Below are positions 1-5,016 of a stretch of 8,528 nucleotides of DNA, piece by piece. This stretch comes from a bacterium (GTDB taxonomy: Archaea; Thermoproteota; Nitrososphaeria; Nitrososphaerales; Nitrososphaeraceae). The position numbers were made by a program, and so were the translations under genes. The stretch is taken from contig JACMIO010000056.1 of NCBI GenBank assembly GCA_014381105.1, positions 1 through 8,528 on the forward strand. The letters are read 5' to 3'. How positions within the stretch are numbered: the stretch's first letter is position 1; each line of letters opens with the position of its first letter. A model generated the notes under the pieces. It worked only from the letters and a program-made list of their open reading frames with translations. It searched no databases and was not told where the DNA came from.

Positions 1-77
1 ATGAAATCGATACAAATACGTTAAGCAATGTGATTTCCTTGGTTGATGATGTGATAGCAAAGCTGGTACTGATATAG
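1..77 (+). CDS. Possible 3' end of an unidentified protein entering from the left edge
   Basis: Reading from base 3, 24 sense codons are open to a TAG at 75-77, giving a peptide ending in DDVIAKLVLI. Its composition resembles an ordinary amphipathic C-terminal helix. The other two plus frames close within the first few codons. The fragment is too short to assign a family, and an open frame of this length can occur by chance, so this is a tentative partial gene. The next plus-strand gene starts 41 bp after its stop and has its own TATA-like element, so the two are probably separate transcription units. Confidence 0.35.
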   Translation, partial: EIDTNTLSNVISLVDDVIAKLVLI

Positions 78-83
78 AAAAAT

Positions 84-96
84 TTTAATAAATATA
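84..96 (+). promoter_or_regulatory. TATA-like element upstream of the membrane winged-helix gene
   Basis: TTTAATAAATATA lies about 25-30 bp before the ATG at 119. That is the spacing expected when archaeal transcription starts at or very near the start codon. No Shine-Dalgarno-like sequence is present between them, so the mRNA is probably leaderless. Assigned from motif and spacing only. Confidence 0.45.
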
Positions 97-118
97 CCAC
101 TAAATCACATGATATCAC

Positions 119-736
119 ATGAATATGTTTGATTTTAACTTGCAATATACGTTATCAGATGTCATGATCTCAATCACACTATTCGTATTATCATTTGTGG
201 CCTTTTTCTATTTTGGGTTTTTCAGGGATTCGAAAGAACGTGAAGAGGAGAATCACAAGTTCAAAGATATGTTGATAGAGGGATATTTTCATAAATTCGA
301 TGAATATAATCAGATTATTTCAGATTTACGATCTAAATTAGATTTGGTGGAAATCAAAATAAATTCAGTGCATAATAATAACAGGCAGAACGAAATTGTT
401 GATACTAGTGACATGGATTCTAACAAATCACAAGATATATCACATTCCATACCTGTGACAAATGATGTGATTATCACTCAGAAAAAAGATGATGAAAAAG
501 AGGACGAATTGCGAGTCAATACTGTTGATTCCATCCTCGAGATGCTTGAGGTACCACTTACATCTAGAGAGATCCAGAGAAGAATTAACAAATCACGTGA
601 ACATACATCTCGATTGTTGAAAAAATTATATTCTGAAAACATAGTAATGAGGGATGGGAGTAACAGACCTTTCAAATATAAGATTACAAATGAAGGTCGT
701 AAACTGTTGGAACGGACAGCAAATTCGAGTCGTTAG
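119..736 (+). CDS. Membrane-anchored winged-helix protein, function unknown
   Basis: The 205-residue product has one strongly hydrophobic segment at about residues 15-35, a charged, helical and probably coiled-coil region at about 38-84, a polar Asn/Asp/Ser-rich linker to about 130, and a C-terminal winged helix-turn-helix at about 133-200. The helix-turn-helix carries TSREIQRRINKSREHTSRLL, followed by a basic wing (RDGSNRPFKYKIT). The fold resembles MarR/ArsR-type archaeal regulators, and tethering to the membrane with the DNA-binding domain in the cytoplasm is inferred. The ATG at 119 is preferred for its TATA spacing; a second in-frame ATG at 125 would change little. The 3' end overlaps the opposite-strand gene by 53 bp. 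No ligand domain is visible, and I do not recognise a named family. It could be a one-component sensor or a nucleoid/membrane tether. Confidence 0.85.
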   Translation: MNMFDFNLQYTLSDVMISITLFVLSFVAFFYFGFFRDSKEREEENHKFKDMLIEGYFHKFDEYNQIISDLRSKLDLVEIKINSVHNNNRQNEIVDTSDMDSNKSQDISHSIPVTNDVIITQKKDDEKEDELRVNTVDSILEMLEVPLTSREIQRRINKSREHTSRLLKKLYSENIVMRDGSNRPFKYKITNEGRKLLERTANSSR

Positions 737-1313
737 GTTTATCATAATTTTCTCTGAAATTATTTACCTTCTCTTTAATCAGTGTATATACCCATTGTTT
801 GCCATTTTTTGATCTGTTAAGTTGTTTCTTGAAGTAAAATCTAGATAAGTAGATAGAGATGACACTCAACTGAATAGATTCGTAATACAAATCGTGGTAG
901 ATTCTTAGTATATCAGAGGAGGTAAATGTGTGATATCGAAAATTCTCAATAATTAAATTCCATAATTTGGAACCTAATTTTGTATCACTTACTCTACGTT
1001 CAAAGCTGCCCTCAAAACTTCCATCGATGGAGTTTTTATCAAATAATTGCACAAATTCAATTACATTCATCAGTTTTTCTTTTGTTAGGGTGCCCTGAAG
1101 GGTTAAATTGTATTTTTCCCCATTCTCATCTTCCAATTCAATTTTGATCTTCCTCCTCGCAGTTGACAGATCGGGACATGATATCACATCACACTTAACA
1201 ATTAAAGTGATTAACAAGTTAACTAAGAGCTCAGCTTTTGTTAGCTCATTATTTGTGCTAGAATTTGGATGTATTTTTTTTCTGTAGTTATCATTTTTCT
1301 CCCTGCCTAGCAC
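684..1313 (-). CDS. Origin-adjacent winged-helix protein, conserved-type hypothetical
   Basis: The 209-residue protein has a helical N-terminus (about 23-40), a central part that looks beta-rich (about 54-75: RKIKIELEDENGEKYNLTLQ) followed by a helix, and a C-terminal winged helix-turn-helix at about 113-180. In the latter, FTSSDILRIYHDLYYESIQL precedes the recognition helix VISIYLSRFYFKK and a Lys/Arg-rich wing. DNA binding is therefore likely. Start: GTG at 1313 is the first usable codon after the in-frame stop at 1341-1343, so the coding region begins only 8 bp from ORB1. It is divergent from orc1/cdc6 across the putative origin. The last ~18 residues lie beyond the winged helix and overlap the convergent gene. 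A role as replication accessory factor or origin-region regulator is inferred from position; sequence alone shows only a likely DNA binder. Confidence 0.8.
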   Translation of the reverse strand: MLGREKNDNYRKKIHPNSSTNNELTKAELLVNLLITLIVKCDVISCPDLSTARRKIKIELEDENGEKYNLTLQGTLTKEKLMNVIEFVQLFDKNSIDGSFEGSFERRVSDTKLGSKLWNLIIENFRYHTFTSSDILRIYHDLYYESIQLSVISIYLSRFYFKKQLNRSKNGKQWVYTLIKEKVNNFRENYDKPNDSNLLSVPTVYDLHL

Positions 1314-1321
1314 AAATATTT

Positions 1322-1347
1322 TCCAGTGGAAATAAAGGGGTTATTTT
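1322..1347 (+). repeat. Origin recognition box ORB1
   Basis: TCCAGTGGAAATAAAGGGGT followed by TATTTT. It consists of a 13-bp dyad (TTTCCA-G-TGGAAA, 1320-1332) followed by the GGGG string at 1337-1340, matching the archaeal ORB/mini-ORB pattern recognised by the winged helix and AAA+ domain of Orc1/Cdc6. It matches ORB2 at 25 of 26 positions in the same orientation. It lies 8 bp from the GTG start of the minus-strand winged-helix gene, so it probably overlaps that gene's promoter. Confidence 0.9.
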
Positions 1348-1382
1348 GCCTACTTAACAATGTTGATTACTGTTAATTGGCC

Positions 1383-1408
1383 TCCAATGGAAATAAAGGG
1401 GTTATTTT
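1383..1408 (+). repeat. Origin recognition box ORB2
   Basis: TCCAATGGAAATAAAGGGGT followed by TATTTT. It is the same 26-bp element as ORB1, shifted by 61 bp and in the same orientation. The only difference is G to A at the exact centre of the TCCA-N-TGGA dyad, which leaves both half-sites intact. The element's G-string side faces the A+T-rich stretch and orc1/cdc6. The preceding ATTGG (1376-1380) forms a short inverted repeat with the CCAAT of this box. Confidence 0.9.
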
Positions 1409-1459
1409 CAATATTTTTTACTCTATTGAATTAACAAAACATAACAATTGTTAGTTCCA
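1409..1459. other. A+T-rich stretch, candidate duplex-unwinding element
   Basis: By direct count 40 of 51 bases (78%) are A or T, including a six-T run at 1414-1419 and the 12-bp palindrome TAACAATTGTTA at 1442-1453. It directly adjoins the G-string side of ORB2 and is bounded on the right by the degenerate inverted ORB-like sequence. Archaeal origins typically melt at such an element beside or between ORBs. The composition is observed; the unwinding role is inferred from position. Confidence 0.5.
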
Positions 1460-1478
1460 CCCCTACATTTCTCTTTGA
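1460..1478 (-). repeat. Degenerate ORB-like sequence in inverted orientation
   Basis: On the minus strand this reads TCAAAGAGAAATGTAGGGG and matches 13 of 19 positions of ORB1. The GAAAT core and complete GGGG string are kept, but one arm of the dyad is lost. Its orientation is opposite to ORB1 and ORB2. If bound by Orc1/Cdc6, it would place inverted sites on both sides of the A+T-rich stretch. The match is weak enough that chance resemblance is possible. Confidence 0.3.
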
Positions 1479-1559
1479 AGACTGGCCAAGTTTCTAGTCG
1501 TCTTTTAACATATAACAATTAACAAACAACTGAAACAAAATTGATTTAGGCGTTTTTAT

Positions 1560-1567
1560 TTTATATA
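1560..1567 (+). promoter_or_regulatory. TATA box of orc1/cdc6
   Basis: TTTATATA lies about 75 bp upstream of the TTG start. A transcript beginning about 25 bp downstream would carry a roughly 45-50-nt leader, which fits with the Shine-Dalgarno sequence found before the start. A second AT-rich candidate at 1590-1598 (TATTATATT) would give a much shorter leader. Confidence 0.45.
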
Positions 1568-1626
1568 CATCCCACTTACTAAATGAATTTATTATATTGA
1601 GATACAGAAGAAAAAGAGGGGTGTCA

Positions 1627-1632
1627 GAGGTG
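1627..1632 (+). promoter_or_regulatory. Ribosome-binding site deciding the orc1/cdc6 TTG start
   Basis: GAGGTG is a good match to the archaeal anti-Shine-Dalgarno complement and lies 7 nt before the TTG at 1640. An in-frame TAA at 1637-1639 directly precedes that TTG, so no upstream in-frame start is possible. The nearby ATG at 1644 and GTG at 1632 are out of frame. Confidence 0.6.
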
Positions 1633-1639
1633 TGCGTAA

Positions 1640-2863
1640 TTGGATGATGACATCTTAGACACTATTTTTGATAGCGCGATTAAAAACAAAAACATCATCA
1701 AGAATAGACAGGTTTTGACTATCGATTACGTACCTGATAAGCTGTTGTTCAGGACAAAAGAAAGTACAGCAATCGCGCAATCATTATCAGTTATACTAAA
1801 AAAAGGCCGTCCATCTAATTTGTTGATTTTTGGAAAACCAGGAACTGGGAAGACAGCAGTTGTAAAGAACGTTATTGACCGCCTTTATAACAAGACCAAA
1901 GAATTGGATATTAATCTAAGAGTTCCATTTATCAATGCAAAAAATTCAAACACACCGTACAAGATTCTATACGAAATCGCAGAGTTGTTGGGTATCAACA
2001 AGGAGGAAAGAAAAATGCAGGTTTATTTTACCGGACTATCCATGAGCGAAGCAACTGATAGAATTCTTGATTTCATAAGACGCAGGTCCATCAAAGTTGT
2101 ACTTGTCATAGATGAAATTGATTCTCTTGTTAATAGAAAAGGTGATGATATCCTCTATAACTTTACAAGAGCTAATGAAAGGATTTCTTCAGATCAGTTC
2201 ATTAGTTTGATAGGTATTTCAAATAGCTTAACATTCAAAGATAAATTAGATCCAAGAGTAAAGAGCAGCTTGAGTGAAGAGGAACTCGTTTTTAATCCAT
2301 ACACCATCGAACAGTTAAAGCAAATTCTAATTGATAGATGCAAACTTGCTTTCTATGATAATGTTATTCCAATTGGTGTAATCAATCTGTGTGCTGCAAT
2401 TGCTGGTAGAGAAACAGGTGATGCTCGAAAGGCCATAGATCTTTTGAGGGTTGCTGCAGAAATAGCAGAAACGTCAATGACAATGAAGATTAGTGAAGAT
2501 CATATTAGAGGCGCACAACAAAAAATTGACAGCGACACAAACTTCGAAATCCTGAGAAATTCAACTTTGCACACCAAATTAGTAATATTTGCAATAATAA
2601 AATCCAAGAACGGAAGCACGGGAGAAATTTATGCAATCTATCAAGATTTTTGCTCAAGAATTCAACAGGAAGCACTAACACAAAGAAGAATGACACAAAT
2701 TGTGGGCGAATTGGATCAGCTAGGATTAATTACAACTAATATAGTCAACCAGGGTCGATATGGTAGAACCCAAAGAATAAAACTGCATATTCAAATCTCA
2801 TCTGTAAAAGAAGCTATCAAAAACGATCCGATATTGTCCCCTTTTATCGGCAACATTAATTGA
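1640..2863 (+). CDS. cdc6: Replication initiator Orc1/Cdc6 (AAA+ ATPase)
   Basis: This protein binds origin ORB sequences, helps melt DNA and recruits the MCM helicase. The 407-residue product has the expected family length. An N-terminal segment ending NRQVLTIDYVPDKLLFR (about 22-38) precedes the AAA+ domain. That domain has Walker A GKPGTGKT at 65-72, Walker B VVLVIDEID at 153-161, sensor 1 ending in Asn at about 190-196 (IGISNS) and sensor 2 GDARKAIDLLR at 260-270 with its Arg. The C-terminal winged helix (about 305-385) contains TQRRMTQIVGELDQLGLI and a Gly/Arg-rich wing GRYGRT (372-377), used by homologues to contact ORB DNA. All nucleotide-binding motifs are intact. It starts with TTG behind a clear ribosome-binding site, reads away from the origin, and overlaps the DP1 gene by 8 bp tail to tail. 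Confidence 0.97.
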   Translation: MDDDILDTIFDSAIKNKNIIKNRQVLTIDYVPDKLLFRTKESTAIAQSLSVILKKGRPSNLLIFGKPGTGKTAVVKNVIDRLYNKTKELDINLRVPFINAKNSNTPYKILYEIAELLGINKEERKMQVYFTGLSMSEATDRILDFIRRRSIKVVLVIDEIDSLVNRKGDDILYNFTRANERISSDQFISLIGISNSLTFKDKLDPRVKSSLSEEELVFNPYTIEQLKQILIDRCKLAFYDNVIPIGVINLCAAIAGRETGDARKAIDLLRVAAEIAETSMTMKISEDHIRGAQQKIDSDTNFEILRNSTLHTKLVIFAIIKSKNGSTGEIYAIYQDFCSRIQQEALTQRRMTQIVGELDQLGLITTNIVNQGRYGRTQRIKLHIQISSVKEAIKNDPILSPFIGNIN

Positions 2864-4367
2864 AATCTTTCTTAAATGATTGAAGGTTTCCTAAATTAAC
2901 CAATATACATATCCCAGGTGTAGGAGTAATTCCCATGGTTTGTTGAAATTTTGTCTGCCTCTGCCATGCTCCAGAATTTACTATCAATGTACCTTTGTAT
3001 CTTCCTACTTCTGTCATATGCACATGCCCGGCATGAAAGATATCCGGTACATCTTCAATGACCAACATATCTTCTGATTCGGGAGCTATTGGTGTACGGT
3101 TACCATATATTGGTGACAGATGTCTCGATTTTAACAAAATTTTCATAGCTTCCACAGGTTTGGAATAGCTTAATCCAGGAACTGTGGCAATAACATCATC
3201 TAAGCTTTGGCCATGGAACATTAATAACTTAATTTTGTTTAATTCAACAACCGATGGATTGCCAATAATACTGAAATTTTCTAGAGATTGAAAATCTCGC
3301 AAATTTGTTAGAGCTGTCTGGGGCAAAGCCCGCCTTCCAGGGTCATGATTTCCAGGGATTAGGAATACATGCATCCGCTTGGGAATTTTTTCAAGCAAGG
3401 ATGCCGCATATGATAATTGTTTGTTGATGTTCATATCGATCAATTCTTTGTCCTGATTAGGATAGATTCCAATTCCATCAACTATGTCTCCTGCTATACA
3501 GACGTACTTGATTTTTCTTACGATCTCATCCTCTGATGATAGCCAACTTAGAAAATCATTGAACTCTTTTTCCATGAAATATTTGCTGCCCACATGCAAA
3601 TCCGAAATGAGAGCTACATAAGACTCTGTTCCTGATTTGGAGGCAACATGCTCCGGAATGTCAGGGAAAATGATATCCTTTATTACAAAATTATTTGAAT
3701 TTCTTTTACTGAGTGAAATTTCTAACATCAACATTTGATCTAAAACAAGTGATGAAGCTTCCTTAATCAAGTCTCGTGTTTTGCAAACTACAGGTATGCT
3801 ACCGGTAGTATCATCAATTATAAGCTCTACATCATTTTTTCTATTCCTCTTAGACATTATCAAACCCGCGAGAAAAACAGAATCAACAAATTTTCCCCTC
3901 TCATTGTCATTATCGAGAGAACTAGACCTGGATTTATTTCGAAGATCCTTGATCTGTTTTATTTTTCTTATTTGCCTGCTTTCTGAACGGATTGACAGTA
4001 TTTTCAAAGTTTTTCTATAACGACTATCAAACAGTTTAACAAAATCCTTGTCATTTTCAGACTTTATCTTGTAAGTAGGATCAAAGAGAATCTTATAATT
4101 CTCTAGATTGCTATCCGACTTTGGCTTCGAATTAATGTTAGTTATTAGAGGGTCATCCATAGTTCGATTTACATCACTAGATATCACATTCTTTATGTCA
4201 TCAATCAAGATTGGAGATTTTTTCTTGAACTTATTTTTGGCATCAACTATTGTCTTGATTATTTTTTCCACATCACAATCAAGTGATTTGAGAAAGGCAA
4301 AAGCGTCAGGATGAACTTGGTATCCCTTATTTATCGCATAAATCAATGCAATAGACACTGAATCCAA
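2856..4367 (-). CDS. polB: DNA polymerase D (Pol II) small subunit DP1, 3'-5' exonuclease
   Basis: DP1 is the proofreading subunit of the heterodimeric archaeal replicative polymerase PolD; the catalytic DP2 is not in this window. The 503-residue protein has an N-terminal helical domain (about 5-65), a variable, Lys/Arg-rich linker (about 66-155), an OB-fold region (about 160-240: FLAGLI...VELIIDDTTGSIPVV), and a C-terminal calcineurin-like phosphoesterase domain. All its metal-binding motifs are present: SDLH at 255-258, GDIVD at 293-297, GNHD at 339-342, HG at 385-386 and GHVH at 447-450. The nuclease is therefore predicted active, unlike the degenerate B-subunits of eukaryotic polymerases. 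It starts with TTG at 4367, the first in-frame candidate; a GTG three codons later is possible. It converges on orc1/cdc6. Confidence 0.96.
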   Translation of the reverse strand: MDSVSIALIYAINKGYQVHPDAFAFLKSLDCDVEKIIKTIVDAKNKFKKKSPILIDDIKNVISSDVNRTMDDPLITNINSKPKSDSNLENYKILFDPTYKIKSENDKDFVKLFDSRYRKTLKILSIRSESRQIRKIKQIKDLRNKSRSSSLDNDNERGKFVDSVFLAGLIMSKRNRKNDVELIIDDTTGSIPVVCKTRDLIKEASSLVLDQMLMLEISLSKRNSNNFVIKDIIFPDIPEHVASKSGTESYVALISDLHVGSKYFMEKEFNDFLSWLSSEDEIVRKIKYVCIAGDIVDGIGIYPNQDKELIDMNINKQLSYAASLLEKIPKRMHVFLIPGNHDPGRRALPQTALTNLRDFQSLENFSIIGNPSVVELNKIKLLMFHGQSLDDVIATVPGLSYSKPVEAMKILLKSRHLSPIYGNRTPIAPESEDMLVIEDVPDIFHAGHVHMTEVGRYKGTLIVNSGAWQRQTKFQQTMGITPTPGICILVNLGNLQSFKKDFN

Positions 4368-4390
4368 GTTTAATTATTGAACAGAACTAT

Positions 4391-4399
4391 CATAAATGC
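4391..4399 (-). promoter_or_regulatory. TATA-like element of the DP1 gene
   Basis: On the minus strand this reads GCATTTATG, centred about 27 bp before the TTG start. No Shine-Dalgarno-like sequence precedes that start, so a leaderless transcript is likely. The 88-bp gap to the divergent SpoIIM-like gene must hold both promoters. The element is imperfect and assigned on spacing. Confidence 0.35.
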
Positions 4400-4444
4400 T
4401 AAAAATGTTTTGGTTTGAGCATAGATTATTAAAAAGCAAATACT

Positions 4445-4449
4445 GAGGT
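4445..4449 (+). promoter_or_regulatory. Ribosome-binding site of the SpoIIM-like gene
   Basis: GAGGT lies 6 nt before the ATG at 4456, supporting that start. An A+T-rich stretch at 4424-4436 (GATTATTAAAAAG) could act as a TATA element but would leave almost no leader for this site. A promoter farther upstream, around 4391-4407, fits better. Confidence 0.5.
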
Positions 4450-4455
4450 TGAAGC

Positions 4456-4986
4456 ATGTACAGATACAACTTCAAAAGAAGAATTCTCTATCTTTTAGTT
4501 GGCATTCTAGTATTCTTAATTTTCTTTACAATTGGCACATCGGTCACTTTTGACAAATCTACATCACAACTCTTAAAAGAACAATTTGAGAACAAAATCA
4601 AAAATATTGATAGTATAGGCATATTCGTCAATAACTTTCTAATATCAATCTTAATGTTTGTTCCAGGTATCGGAATTGCGTTTGGTTTGTTTTCAGGATT
4701 TAGCACCGGCAATATTTTCATGATAATAACACGAGATTTACCAATCCAGATACCACCATTACTTGTCTTTTTGACAATATTTGGAATGATGGAGCTCGTT
4801 TCATACGGTATAGCTATCTCTAGAAGTTACCTACTACTGATTAACATAGTGAAAAGAACTAACATCAAAGAAAATCTTATTTATACGGGCATTGAAATTG
4901 GCATCGTTGTGGTAATTTTATTTTTCAGTGCAATTATTGAATGGGATTTAATAAAACAATCTGGCGGCTTTGATTTCGCAGAATAA
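4456..4986 (+). CDS. SpoIIM/DUF95-family integral membrane protein
   Basis: The 176-residue protein has about four hydrophobic segments (roughly 10-29, 59-82, 99-126 and 143-164). Family-like features are the NN followed by a Gly-rich membrane stretch (VNNFLISILMFVPGIGIAFG, 58-77), an Asn after a Gly (GN, 85-86), and a conserved-looking membrane segment FGMMELVSYGIAISRS (109-124), where the Glu matches the ELP/EL position of the family. Bacterial SpoIIM acts in sporulation, but archaeal members are widespread and of unknown role, so that name does not imply sporulation. It is divergent from the DP1 gene and converges on the CbiE-like gene with 30 bp between stops. Family assignment is from pattern recognition. 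Confidence 0.8.
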   Translation: MYRYNFKRRILYLLVGILVFLIFFTIGTSVTFDKSTSQLLKEQFENKIKNIDSIGIFVNNFLISILMFVPGIGIAFGLFSGFSTGNIFMIITRDLPIQIPPLLVFLTIFGMMELVSYGIAISRSYLLLINIVKRTNIKENLIYTGIEIGIVVVILFFSAIIEWDLIKQSGGFDFAE

Positions 4987-5016
4987 TATATGAATTAAAG
5001 AAAACACAAGAGGAAC

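Larger units (their letters stand above)
1354..1525. repeat. Cluster of TTAACA motifs within the origin
   Basis: TTAACA occurs at 1354-1359, 1431-1436, 1505-1510 and 1519-1524, and as its complement TGTTAA at 1371-1376. The pair at 1354 and 1371 forms an inverted repeat with an 11-bp spacer. Related ATAACA copies lie at 1441-1446 and 1512-1517, the former inside the palindrome TAACAATTGTTA. Two more TTAACA copies (1195-1200, 1211-1216) lie in the 5' part of the adjacent winged-helix gene. These motifs are not part of the ORBs and may be sites for another origin-binding protein; that is inference. Confidence 0.5.
1314..1639. other. oriC: Putative chromosomal replication origin (oriC), 326-bp intergenic region
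   Basis: This is the longest gene-free stretch in the window. From left to right it holds ORB1, a TTAACA/TGTTAA inverted pair, ORB2, an A+T-rich stretch, a degenerate ORB-like sequence in the opposite orientation, further TTAACA motifs, and the orc1/cdc6 promoter and ribosome-binding site. Archaeal origins commonly lie beside an orc1/cdc6 gene and contain ORB elements (a dyad like TCCAGTGGA followed by a G-string) bound by Orc1/Cdc6. Both hallmarks are directly visible. The flanking genes are transcribed away from the region on both sides. Activity in vivo is inferred. Confidence 0.85.

Noticed and set aside
1478..1504. Imperfect hairpin AAGAC...GTCTT in the origin region
   Set aside because: Only five paired bases with a long loop; too weak to call a terminator or RNA.
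1314..1639. A small RNA or riboswitch in the intergenic region
   Set aside because: The structure seen is ORB dyads and AT-rich repeats; no stable RNA fold or known riboswitch pattern is visible.
3781..4314. Plus-strand open frames of 79 and 68 codons inside the DP1 gene
   Set aside because: They are antisense to a gene with complete catalytic motifs, have skewed Ser/Leu/Phe composition, and no promoter or family resemblance.
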